From: Brasilonema sp. CT11
GTDB lineage: Bacteria; Cyanobacteriota; Cyanobacteriia; Cyanobacteriales; Nostocaceae
Assembly (NCBI RefSeq): GCF_017982655.1
Contig: NZ_JABXYX010000089.1
Location: 1 to 32,315, forward strand
Direction: 5' to 3'
DNA: 32,315 nucleotides
The translations under genes were made by a program, and so were the position numbers. How positions within the stretch are numbered: the stretch's first letter is position 1; every line of letters begins with the position of its first letter. Below are positions 1-7,416 of this stretch, one piece after another. The notes beneath the pieces are model-generated. The model searched no databases, was not told the DNA's origin, and worked only from the letters and a program-made list of their open reading frames with translations.

Positions 1-164
1 TCAATAATACTCAGTCGTGTATGTCCTAATGCAACACGTCTATCTGGAGAAATCCAAAATTTTTGTCCATCTGGGCCTCGATGCTTCAAGCAATTAATAC
101 TTTGTCTCAAAGATGATTCGGAAATTGATTCCTGTTTTGAAAACAAGGCCACTATGCCACACAT
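1..164 (-). CDS. asnB: Asparagine synthetase (glutamine-hydrolysing), N-terminal fragment cut by the window edge
   Basis: About 54 codons are visible, read leftward from the ATG at 164-162 and running off the window start. The protein begins MCGIVALFS, so Cys2 becomes the N-terminal nucleophile of a class II glutamine amidotransferase after Met removal. It continues with the family motifs HRGPDG and LGHTRLSIID. In the full enzyme this domain releases ammonia from glutamine and a C-terminal synthetase domain makes asparagine from aspartate and ATP. AsnB-like amidotransferases also occur in exopolysaccharide and lasso-peptide loci, so the exact substrate is not fixed by this fragment. It starts 28 bases after the RTX ORF on the same strand and could be co-transcribed with it. 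Confidence 0.88.
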   Translation of the reverse strand, partial: MCGIVALFSKQESISESSLRQSINCLKHRGPDGQKFWISPDRRVALGHTRLSII

Positions 165-192
165 AAAATACCACCACTATTTAATACCAATT

Positions 193-567
193 CTATCTGA
201 GGGTGTCGTTACCTTGTCCACCAACAATTAAATCTTTTCCAGCATTACCAAATAGGCTATCATTTCCCCGACCACCATAAATGCTGTCGTTGCCAGTCCC
301 ACCATAGATTTTGTCGTCACCACTCACGCCGGAATTGTTCTCTATGTCATCACCGTAGAGTATGTCGTCGCCTGCCTCACCATAGATTAAGTCGTTGCCT
401 TTCCCACCCTCAATATAGTCATTCCCAGAACCACCAAATATTTGGTCGTCACGGTCTTGACCAAAGATTTGGTCGTCTCCCTCATTACCAGAGAGGGTAT
501 CTTCACCACTTGCAATCAAGTCCGGATTTCCACTAGGACTATAGCCCACGTGAGTATGGTTATCCAT
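193..567 (-). CDS. Small RTX (GGxGxD nonapeptide repeat) calcium-binding protein, possibly a fragment
   Basis: The 124 residues consist almost wholly of about ten RTX nonapeptides (such as IYGGTGNDS and IFGGSGNDY) from about residue 25 to the end. In RTX proteins these form a parallel beta-roll that binds Ca2+ in the GGxGxD turns, usually outside the cell after type I secretion. No enzymatic domain, signal peptide or separate secretion domain is visible, and the ORF stops right after the last repeat. The first roughly ten codons lie antisense to a transposase-like reading frame (537-791), so the original 5' end may have been lost and the annotated start may be accidental. It is either a small repeat-only protein or the tail of a broken larger RTX gene. 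Confidence 0.6.
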   Translation of the reverse strand: MDNHTHVGYSPSGNPDLIASGEDTLSGNEGDDQIFGQDRDDQIFGGSGNDYIEGGKGNDLIYGEAGDDILYGDDIENNSGVSGDDKIYGGTGNDSIYGGRGNDSLFGNAGKDLIVGGQGNDTLR

Positions 568-791
568 TTGAACGCTGGACAGCGCAATGGTTAGGGAAAC
601 ATCTCGCGAAAGAATTGGGAATTAAGGTTAGCAATTACCACATTACCCGTCTGCTTAAGTCAATGGGGCTTTCTACTCGATACAGAAGTAAAATTCTAGA
701 GAAAGAAACTGATGATGATAAGGATTGCAGTATTAGTGTTACTATTAGCAGTCTGCTATTCCCTTTGAGCTTGTTTTTGTGTAGTTACTGA
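537..791 (+). pseudogene. Transposase remnant, IS630-like helix-turn-helix region
   Basis: A rightward frame, open from 537 to the TGA at 789-791, reads SPREYGYPFERWTAQWLGK, then GIKVSNYHITRLLKSMGLS. This pattern (WTxxxLxxHL, G(I/V)xVS, RLLKxxGLS) is typical of the second helix-turn-helix of IS630-type transposases. There is no start codon in a sensible place and no DDE catalytic domain. After about residue 60 the frame becomes unlike any transposase. It is a decayed internal piece whose left edge abuts the RTX gene. Family assignment rests on pattern recognition only. Confidence 0.5.
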
Positions 792-862
792 ATTCGAGCA
801 AGACCAAAAGTCATCACAGCTAAAGAATTTCCACTCTCATTTGTACTATTCTACACAAGTTT

Positions 863-2089
863 TTAGTTAACTGTTCCCAACCCTGCTAAATATCCAGTGG
901 TCCAAGCACTTTGAAAGTTAAAGCCACCAGTGACACCATCAATATCTAAAATTTCTCCAGCAAAGTAAAGCCCTGGAACTAATCGACTTTCCATTGTTTT
1001 AAAGTTGACTTCTTTAAGGTTGACACCGCCACAGGTGACAAATTCTTCCTTAAAAACTCCTTTGCCTTTTATTTGGTATTGTCCTTGAGTCAGTTCTTGC
1101 ACCAACTGGTTGAGTGTTTTGTTTGATAATTCTGCCCAACGGTCTTCTGGTGTGATACCTGCACGCGAGATAATGTATTGCCAGAGGCGGTGGGGTAAGT
1201 CTACGCCGCGATGTAAGGCGATCGCCTTTTTTGCCACTTCATTTTTGACTACTAGTAATTTCTGCCGGACTTCTTCTGGCTGGAGATCGGATAGCCAATT
1301 AATATGTAAAGTGGCTTGGTAGTTGTTTGAGTGCAGCACTCTCGCACCCCACGCAGAAAGTTTTAGCACAGCTGGACCACTAAAACCCCAATGGGTGATC
1401 AGCAATGGTCCTGTTTGTTCTAGTTGGGGAAATCCTGGTATGCTTAAGCGCAACCGCACAGGGTTAACACTCACACCAGCCAACTTCAAAACAAATTCAT
1501 CTTTGATATTGAAGGTAAATAAAGAGGGGACTGGTGGTTCAATTGTATGTCCAAACTTCTGTGCTATTTTGTAACCGACAGGATTGCTACCTGTGGCTAA
1601 GAGTAGGCGATCGCACTCCAAAATCTCTCCCGACTTTAAATAAATTTCAAAATGAGTGCTGAGTTGTTTGACAGCAACAATCAGTGTTTCTGTACGTATG
1701 TTTACCCCAGCCGCTTTTGCTGTATTTATCAGACAGTTGACTACAGTTTCAGAAGTATTAGTGAGGGGAAACATTCTGCCATCAGGTTCGGTTTTGAGTG
1801 GAACTCCGTGGGTAGCAAACCAAGCGACTGTATCCTTAGCTTGAAAGCGCGTGAACGCACCTAGCAAAGCTTTCCCGCCTCTGGGATAATTTTGTACCAG
1901 TCCTGAGGGGTCAAAACAAGCTTGAGTGACGTTGCAGCGTCCGCCACCAGAAATGCTGACTTTTGCCAGAACTTGGCGACTGGCTTCAAGTATTGTCACT
2001 TGCGCGTTAGGATTTACTTCGGCTGCTGCGATCGCACCAAAAAAACCTCCCGCACCACCACCTACAACTATGATCCGTAGCGGTTTCAC
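863..2089 (-). CDS. BaiN/HI0933-type NAD(P)/FAD-dependent oxidoreductase
   Basis: This 408-residue flavoprotein matches the HI0933/YhiN/BaiN family. It opens with the FAD-binding Rossmann motif VVGGGAGGFFGAIAAAE (residues 8-24), has the family hallmark SISGGGRCNVTQ near residue 46, and ends with the FAD-contacting segment GLYFAGEILDIDGVTGGFN. The length is usual for the family and the gene looks intact. The start is a GTG at 2089-2087, chosen because AGGAGAAAC lies about 8 bases upstream. Members bind FAD, and one (BaiN) was proposed to act in bile-acid reduction, but the cyanobacterial substrate is unknown. It is cytoplasmic, with no signal peptide or membrane segment, and stands alone on its strand. 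Confidence 0.88.
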   Translation of the reverse strand: MKPLRIIVVGGGAGGFFGAIAAAEVNPNAQVTILEASRQVLAKVSISGGGRCNVTQACFDPSGLVQNYPRGGKALLGAFTRFQAKDTVAWFATHGVPLKTEPDGRMFPLTNTSETVVNCLINTAKAAGVNIRTETLIVAVKQLSTHFEIYLKSGEILECDRLLLATGSNPVGYKIAQKFGHTIEPPVPSLFTFNIKDEFVLKLAGVSVNPVRLRLSIPGFPQLEQTGPLLITHWGFSGPAVLKLSAWGARVLHSNNYQATLHINWLSDLQPEEVRQKLLVVKNEVAKKAIALHRGVDLPHRLWQYIISRAGITPEDRWAELSNKTLNQLVQELTQGQYQIKGKGVFKEEFVTCGGVNLKEVNFKTMESRLVPGLYFAGEILDIDGVTGGFNFQSAWTTGYLAGLGTVN

Positions 2090-2135
2090 TTTTTCGTTTC
2101 TCCTCTCATCCCTTGGCGTCTTTGGTGGTTCATTT

Positions 2136-2332
2136 AAAATAGCACTGTCATAGCTTGGCTTAGCCCAACTTACTTTATAGGCGTAGGTTGGGTTGAGGAA
2201 CGAAACCCAACAATATCAAACGTTTGTTGGGTTTCGCGCTTCGCTCTACCCAACCTACCATTCTCTTAACTGAACCGTATTGCATTCAAAATAGCACTGT
2301 CATAGCTCGGCTTAGCTCAAGTTACCTTATAG
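2136..2332. repeat. Composite repeat: 45-bp direct repeats flanking a hairpin element
   Basis: Two 45-bp copies starting AAAATAGCACTGTCATAGCT lie at 2136-2180 and 2288-2332 and differ at four positions. Between them is an imperfect long hairpin: GTAGGTTGGGT at 2183-2193 pairs with ACCCAACCTAC at 2248-2258, and an inner arm CGAAACCCAACA (2201-2212) faces TGTTGGGTTTCG further on. The inner palindrome resembles the TTGGGTTTCG/ACCCAACCTAC repeats dispersed in many cyanobacterial genomes. It lies between convergently arranged flanks of the flavoprotein start and the LssY_C gene, so it may also influence transcription. Confidence 0.8.
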
Positions 2333-2374
2333 TAATCATAAACATCTTTGATCTAGAAAAACTAAAACAAGCCA

Positions 2375-3199
2375 ATGCCCAGTAAGGTACAAACATCAGT
2401 ACAGTCACATCACCGCAGGTTATGGATTTGGCTTATCATTATTCCTGGGTTATATTTGCTGCTAGCTTATCTTGTCCTACCTGCACTATGGCGTCATTAC
2501 GAACACAACTCAAAACTAGAACATTCTCCTAAAACCACGCAAACAGCTCAAGGTATACCTGGCGATCCGCTCAATGTTGGATTGGTTGGTACAAAAGTTG
2601 AAGTGGTTCAGGCAATCCTCGCAGCAGGCTGGTATCCGGCAGATCCAATTACCTTTAACTCCAGCCTTGGCATTGCCAAAAGTGTGTTATTGAAGCGTCC
2701 GTATCCTAATGCTCCTGTTAGCAATTTATACTTTTTAGGACGCAAGCAGGATCTTGCATTTGAGCTACCCGTAGGTAACAGCGCCAAGGAACGTCATCAC
2801 GTTCGCTTGTGGCAGACCAACAATTTAAGCGCTGATGGCAGACCTCTGTGGGTTGGTAGTGCAACATTTGATACTAGTGTTGAACTCAGCCGTTTCACCG
2901 GACAAATTACCCATCATATTGACTCGAATATTGATGCAGAGCGAGACAACTTTATCCAAAGCCTTGAGAAAGCACATCTTGTTAGCAACTTGTATCAGGT
3001 GACAGGAGTAGGAGCAACTTTGTTTGGTCGTAATGGCGGCGGCGACTGGTATAACACCGATGGAGAGTTAACAGTCGGCGTACTTTCGCTTAATAATACC
3101 GTTCAATCAATAACCCCAACCCAGTTACCCAATCCAGCTCCCGTTGAGATTAAGAATCGAGCTTGGTTATGGTTGCGGCATTTATTTACTCATAAGTAA
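2375..3199 (+). CDS. LssY C-terminal domain protein, membrane-anchored
   Basis: The 274-residue protein has one hydrophobic segment near residues 16-40 (LWIWLIIIPGLYLLLAYLVL), followed by a soluble domain with LssY_C family signatures: GDPLNVGLVGTKVEV, AAGWYPADPI, SVLLKRPYPNAPVS, LYFLGRKQDLAFELPVG and RHHVRLW. LssY was named for a Legionella type I secretion locus, but the domain's biochemical role is unknown. Here it is a stand-alone anchored version without a PAP2 phosphatase or DedA fusion. The soluble part probably lies on one face of the inner membrane; topology cannot be decided. The gene has its own upstream space, begins with ATG, and nearby genes give no functional link. Confidence 0.85.
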   Translation: MPSKVQTSVQSHHRRLWIWLIIIPGLYLLLAYLVLPALWRHYEHNSKLEHSPKTTQTAQGIPGDPLNVGLVGTKVEVVQAILAAGWYPADPITFNSSLGIAKSVLLKRPYPNAPVSNLYFLGRKQDLAFELPVGNSAKERHHVRLWQTNNLSADGRPLWVGSATFDTSVELSRFTGQITHHIDSNIDAERDNFIQSLEKAHLVSNLYQVTGVGATLFGRNGGGDWYNTDGELTVGVLSLNNTVQSITPTQLPNPAPVEIKNRAWLWLRHLFTHK

Positions 3200-3397
3200 C
3201 AATTGATACTTTTAATGTTTGATTATTATAATTTTTATTTCACTAAAAATTAAGAGAGGGTATAAAAGCGATCGCCGCTAGCAAGGATTTTGGCTACATT
3301 TCAACCAGTCGGTAGAAATGATAGGCTGCGTTATGCCGTTTAATAGTTTGGAACATGAACTCGCGCAAATCCCTTTGCTAACAGAGGAGATACAAGT

Positions 3398-4195
3398 ATG
3401 ACAGAAACAAACAGACAGTTGAGAACTACTTTTGATCAGGTGGCACTACTTTATGACCAAGCACGACCTGGCTATCCTGAGGAACTGTTTGACACTGTAG
3501 TGTCTGTGTCAGGAATTCCACCAGATGGACGCATACTCGAAATTGGTTGCGGCACAGGTATTGCTACAGTACCTTTTGCTCGCCGGGGTTATCGTCTGGT
3601 GTGCATCGAACTGGGGGAGAACCTTGCTGCCGTTGCTCGACACAAACTAGCTGCCTATCCCTTAGTACAGGTGCAGACTGGAGCGTTCGAGGACTGGTCG
3701 CCGCAGACCGGTGCCTTCGATCTAGCTATTGCGGCGACTGCCTTTCATTGGCTTGACCCAAAAATAGGATACCACAAGACGGCTCAAGCGCTAAGGGTTG
3801 GGGGAACCATTGCTCTATTTTGGAACGTGCATGTGCACAGTGACACAAGTCAGGACTTCTTTGAAGCGCTGCAGTCGGTCTACCTGTACTTTGCTCCATC
3901 GCTAACCAAGGATGACTACAAGCTTGCCCATGAGAACGATGTGCCGGACAAAACGGGCGAGATTGAGCAAACAGGTTTGTTTGACAAGGTGACAGTTTAC
4001 AAGTATCGATGGGATGCAGGTTATGACACTGCAAGCTATATCGACCTTTTAAACACGTACTCTAATCACATAGATTTGGGCAGTAGCAAACGAGAGCGTC
4101 TGTTTGATGAAATAGCAAAGCTAATTAATACCAAGTTTAACGGTCACATTACTATGAGGTACTTAACTACTCTCTACATAGCCCATCGAAAGTAA
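3398..4195 (+). CDS. Class I SAM-dependent methyltransferase
   Basis: The 265-residue protein has the Rossmann-type SAM-binding motif ILEIGCGTGIATVPFARRG (residues 46-64), the acidic end of strand 2 (CIELGENL), and FDLAIAATAFHWLDP at motif IV (about residues 108-122). It fits the Methyltransf_11/UbiE-like superfamily, in which FHWLDP is common among small-molecule methyltransferases. The acceptor cannot be deduced. The start is supported by a strong AGAGGAGAT ribosome binding site about 10 bases before the ATG. It is monocistronic; a 12-bp perfect palindrome (CTTCAATTGAAG, 4200-4211) follows the stop. Confidence 0.85.
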   Translation: MTETNRQLRTTFDQVALLYDQARPGYPEELFDTVVSVSGIPPDGRILEIGCGTGIATVPFARRGYRLVCIELGENLAAVARHKLAAYPLVQVQTGAFEDWSPQTGAFDLAIAATAFHWLDPKIGYHKTAQALRVGGTIALFWNVHVHSDTSQDFFEALQSVYLYFAPSLTKDDYKLAHENDVPDKTGEIEQTGLFDKVTVYKYRWDAGYDTASYIDLLNTYSNHIDLGSSKRERLFDEIAKLINTKFNGHITMRYLTTLYIAHRK

Positions 4196-4490
4196 TTCGC
4201 TTCAATTGAAGACTAAAACGTTTCTGAGTCCACTACCAACTAGTTTTGACCACACCCCGTTAGCTGGTTCTCGCACCGATCGCCTCCCTATAGAGACGAT
4301 CCAACAAATACGAGTTTACTGTGTACTCTGTAGACATGTTGATGTTCCTTTTTTTCTTTCAAAGTTATGTGGTCGATGTGACCCCCAATGCACCATCAAA
4401 TTTTGTAGGCGTTTCAACGCCAACGGCACAAACCGGGGGTCAGTCAAAGAAAACGATCTCCCCACTCTCTAAGTAGGGCTGATTCGTTTT

Positions 4491-5627
4491 CTATAACAAA
4501 ACACTCAAGCTTTCCAGTCCATGTACTCTGATGTTGGCAATTGGTTTGAGAGGCTCAGTAGAGTCAACGCGAAGGTTAGGAAATTCTGAGAGTAAAGCTT
4601 TGATCCCAATCTTGGCTTCTAGTCGAGTTAAAGGTGCGCCCAAACAGAAATGAATTCCATTACCAAAGGCAAAATGTTTATTCGGTTCTCGATCAATGAT
4701 GAAGCGATCAGCATTCTCAAAGTGAAGTTCATCTCGATTGGCAGAAGCTAGCCACGGGTGCACAAGTTGCCCTTGAGGAATTGTCTGGTCTCCAATTTGG
4801 GTTTCTACTTGGGTGTATCGATTTAAAAAAGTAATCGGGGAATAATAACGCAGTACTTCCTCAATTGCACTCGGTAATAGAGACAAGTCGTGGAGTAGGC
4901 GTTGGTTTTCATCGGGATGCTCATGCAGACACCAAATCGTATTGGTAATCAAGTTAGTTGTAGTCTCATTCCCGGCTGTCAACAGTAGGATGCAAAAATC
5001 CACAACTTCCTGTCCGGTCAACTTTTCTCCCTCTTCATAAGCCGCAATTAAATCGCTGATCAAATCTTGGCCTGGATGCGATCGCCGCTCCTTGAGTAAT
5101 TGGCGGAAATAGTCAGCCATATTTTTTATCGCTGTTGGATCGGTAGCTAATACCCCGTCAGACCAGTGCTTGAAGTTTTCTCGGTCTTCAAGGGGTACAC
5201 CGAGAATTTCTCCAATCACGATGATCGGCAGAGGTGAGGAGAAAGCTTGGATTAAATCGACCTGTTTGTGTTGCTTCATTTGATCCAGCAACTCGTGAGT
5301 CAGTTCGGTAATCCGAGGTGCTAGTGCTTCGACTCGATTGGGAGTAAACACCTTTTGTACGAGAGTGCGTAGTGACTGATGTTTAGGCGGATCGGTGTGG
5401 ATTAAATCCTGAGTAAAATCTTCTCGACCAAGGGGTTTCGGCGATTTAGATGAAAAGGTTTTCCATTGGCTTGATACTCGTTCCACATCGTCATAGTGAA
5501 ACACCATCCAAGCTTGCCACTCTTTGTCATAGAAAACCGGCGCTTCCTGACGCATTTTAGCCAACCAGGAATAAGGATTGAGCAGGAATTGTGGATCGGT
5601 CGGTAGAAATTGTAAATCGTTAGTCAT
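4491..5627 (-). CDS. Cytochrome P450, bacterial class I type
   Basis: This 378-residue soluble P450 has all core motifs: I-helix oxygen-activation AGNETTT (residues 218-224), K-helix ExxR as EEVLR (E257, R260), and the heme loop FGNGIHFCLG (321-330) with Cys328 as thiolate ligand. Lack of a membrane anchor and the length suggest a CYP107/CYP109-like monooxygenase that takes electrons from a ferredoxin. No ferredoxin or reductase gene is nearby. The start ATG follows a good AAGGAG site. The gene lies 261 bases downstream of a tetR gene on the same strand. It may belong to the operon read from the promoter near 6850, or have its own promoter in that gap. Substrate unknown. Confidence 0.93.
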   Translation of the reverse strand: MTNDLQFLPTDPQFLLNPYSWLAKMRQEAPVFYDKEWQAWMVFHYDDVERVSSQWKTFSSKSPKPLGREDFTQDLIHTDPPKHQSLRTLVQKVFTPNRVEALAPRITELTHELLDQMKQHKQVDLIQAFSSPLPIIVIGEILGVPLEDRENFKHWSDGVLATDPTAIKNMADYFRQLLKERRSHPGQDLISDLIAAYEEGEKLTGQEVVDFCILLLTAGNETTTNLITNTIWCLHEHPDENQRLLHDLSLLPSAIEEVLRYYSPITFLNRYTQVETQIGDQTIPQGQLVHPWLASANRDELHFENADRFIIDREPNKHFAFGNGIHFCLGAPLTRLEAKIGIKALLSEFPNLRVDSTEPLKPIANIRVHGLESLSVLL

Positions 5628-5888
5628 GACAAATCTCCTTGTATCAAAAATTGCAGGTTAAACTGAGTCAGATACTTGCATGATCTGACATATCATCTAC
5701 GAGAGAGAAATCTGTTGTGGAATTACGTAGTCAGAGGTAGAGCGATGTCTGCGACAAGACGAAGCGTCTACGCACTGAATCGAGATCTAATCAAGACAGG
5801 TATGACACAAATCTCTAGACGCAAACATCAAATTAGGAAAGCGTCCAAATCAAGCCTTTTTAAGACCGTCTTAATTACGAATTACGAA

Positions 5889-6452
5889 TTACTCTCCTGC
5901 TAGTTTCAGCAGAGTTTCAATTACCTGCTTGTGCAAAGATTCTTGCGGGACTCCTAAACCAAAGAGGTGGGCGAAGGATAGACCATTGAGCGCTAGACGA
6001 ATCACAGTCGCCATTGCAGGATCGAGTCCACTTGCTTCAATTAGCCGTTGCCAATCAGCAAATTTTTCTTGCATTGGCTTAAGTAATTCTGGATTTTCAG
6101 CAACCGCTGCTAGTAAACCGGATTGCATTGGACCAGAGTGAGTATTATGATTTTCAAATGACCGGATATAGGCTCTAAGCCAATGTCCCGGTGTATTCGG
6201 TGCATCATCTTGCTCCAATTCATGCTTTAGTGATGCTGTCTTTTGATCAATTACCTGTTGCAACATCCCAGCAATCAAGGCTTCTTTGTTGGGAAAGTGG
6301 TAAAGTAATCCACCTTTACTGACACCTGCTTCGCGGGCAACAGCCTCCAACGTCAATGCCTTTGAACCATGAGCTACCATCACTCGCGCCGCTGCTTCTA
6401 GCAATGCATTATAGGTGGCAGACGTAGATTTTGTTTTTTTGCTAGTAATCAT
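5889..6452 (-). CDS. TetR-family transcriptional regulator
   Basis: This 187-residue repressor-type protein carries a TetR N-terminal DNA-binding domain at about residues 13-60, with the helix-turn-helix LTLEAVAREAGVSKGGLLYHF and the following PNKEALIAGM. The C-terminal part is all-helical and resembles the TetR_C variant with a GLLAAVAENPELLKPM segment, which forms the ligand pocket and dimer face. Upstream on the same strand is a promoter with two inverted-repeat sites (6801-6814 and 6831-6844), the arrangement expected for autoregulation. Likely targets are itself, the small broken gene before it and possibly the P450 downstream. The inducer is unknown. Confidence 0.92.
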   Translation of the reverse strand: MITSKKTKSTSATYNALLEAAARVMVAHGSKALTLEAVAREAGVSKGGLLYHFPNKEALIAGMLQQVIDQKTASLKHELEQDDAPNTPGHWLRAYIRSFENHNTHSGPMQSGLLAAVAENPELLKPMQEKFADWQRLIEASGLDPAMATVIRLALNGLSFAHLFGLGVPQESLHKQVIETLLKLAGE

Positions 6453-6497
6453 AGAGCTTGAATGATGGAACTAGATAAATGGTCTGGTGAACACAGT

Positions 6498-6745
6498 TTA
6501 TTTGGCAACGAGATTGTTAATATCTTCTGTGATTGTTTCGTCTATGGGGGGCAGCAACGGCAAGACTAGATTTCTTGAGTTCGCATACTTGCAAAGCGAG
6601 AAAATTCGTGGGATGCAATCATACAGTGTAAAGTTTCATCCAACAAATCCGTAGCACGTCGAACCAGCGGATTTTGAGACAGCAGCGAATTGCTATGGGA
6701 ACCCAAAGCAGTTTGATCAAAAAAGGGATTTGCAATGGTAAACAT
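6498..6745 (-). pseudogene. Small gene upstream of tetR, probably frameshifted; function unknown
   Basis: From an ATG at 6745-6743 a 59-codon frame reads MFTIANPFFDQTALGSHSN onward and stops at 6568-6566. A neighbouring frame over 6498-6560 continues with protein-like sequence (NLVLPLLPPIDETITEDINN) and stops at 6500-6498. The two halves together would give about 82 residues, suggesting a single-base indel near 6545-6570, or alternatively two unrelated short frames. It is the first gene after the promoter at 6854-6826 and precedes tetR by 45 bases, so it belongs to the TetR-controlled unit. I do not recognise the family. Confidence 0.4.
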
Positions 6746-6800
6746 AACATTCTCAATCCAAAATTGATATAGATTGGATTCAAGTATCTACTTTTACTTA

Positions 6801-6844
6801 ACCGTCTGGACGGTTTACTTTTTTTATAGTACCGTCCAGACAGT
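6801..6844. promoter_or_regulatory. Pair of inverted-repeat TetR-type operators
   Basis: Site 1 is AACCGTC-TG-GACGGTT (6800-6815), perfect 7-bp arms. Site 2 is ACCGTC-CA-GACAGT (6831-6844), with one mismatch between arms. The centres are 30 bp apart, about three helical turns, so two dimers would bind one face of the DNA. One site lies inside the promoter spacer and the other just downstream of the -10 box. The nearest regulator gene is the TetR at 5889-6452, the obvious candidate to bind here. Confidence 0.75.
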
Positions 6845-6854
6845 ATAGTGTCAA
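6826..6854 (-). promoter_or_regulatory. Sigma70-type promoter of the tetR/P450 unit
   Basis: On the minus strand a perfect -35 box TTGACA (6854-6849) is followed by a 17-bp spacer and a -10 box TACTAT (6831-6826). Transcription would run left into the small ORF at 6745 and tetR. One of the two candidate operators (6831-6844) fills the spacer, so repressor binding there would block RNA polymerase directly. Confidence 0.7.
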
Positions 6855-7142
6855 CTAAGTAGTTTGAGATTTTGGATAATTAATTCCTAGGGCATAGGGG
6901 TTGACTTGGGAGTTGTGGCTTGGTCGTGATATTGTGAGATCAGTGCGCATGAGGCGTTTTCCCACGCCCTGGCGACTGCCGTATGCGCAAAGCGCACGTC
7001 CAGAGCGGCTCAAGCCGTCAGGCGAAAGCAAGCATACCCGAAAGGATGAGTGTGTTTAAAAATTTGTATCGAAATTATTTTTTGCCAGTCAATTGGAATT
7101 ACTCTGGTAGAAATCCTCTACTACAAATCGGAATCGAAAATT

Positions 7143-7295
7143 ATGTTAGGCATACTTTGGGGTCTTGTCGTTCTACTGTTTGCTTTTTGGGTATTGGGTC
7201 TAGTACTTCACATTGCAGGAAATCTGATTCATATCGCGTTAGTTTTAGCTATTACTCTTGCAATCTATAATTTTTTAAAAGCCCGTGATGTGTAG
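7143..7295 (+). CDS. Short membrane protein, lmo0937/DUF5670-like
   Basis: A 50-residue ORF starts at ATG 7143 with MLGILWGLVVLLFAFWVLGL and has two hydrophobic segments around a short GNLIH turn, ending in a basic KARDV tail. This matches the pattern of lmo0937-family (DUF5670) small proteins: two transmembrane helices joined by a Gly-x-x-(I/V)H turn. These are widespread and of unknown function, sometimes stress-linked. A longer in-frame version from 7050 exists, but its extra 31 residues are Cys-rich and unlike the family. It lies 121 bases before the SNF2 gene on the same strand. Confidence 0.7.
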   Translation: MLGILWGLVVLLFAFWVLGLVLHIAGNLIHIALVLAITLAIYNFLKARDV

Positions 7296-7416
7296 GTATA
7301 GCGGCTTTGCAAACAAAATCTGAATTTTTTGGATAATTCTGTAATACTCCATACCTACTTTTGGTAAAGTAATCTAGACCCTCTAAAAATTCTAGAATAA
7401 CCAAAAGCGTGGACTC

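Noticed and set aside
4206-4472. 88-residue rightward ORF between the methyltransferase and P450 genes
   Set aside because: TTG start, no ribosome binding site, no domain pattern and Cys-rich random-looking composition. The region has inverted repeats (for example 9-bp arms at 4448-4456 and 4484-4492) that may be P450 transcript end structures.
5676-5903. 75-residue ORF between P450 and TetR genes
   Set aside because: Contains a short dispersed-repeat-like stretch (AAGACGAAGCGTCTACGC) and runs into the end of tetR on the other strand; no family features.
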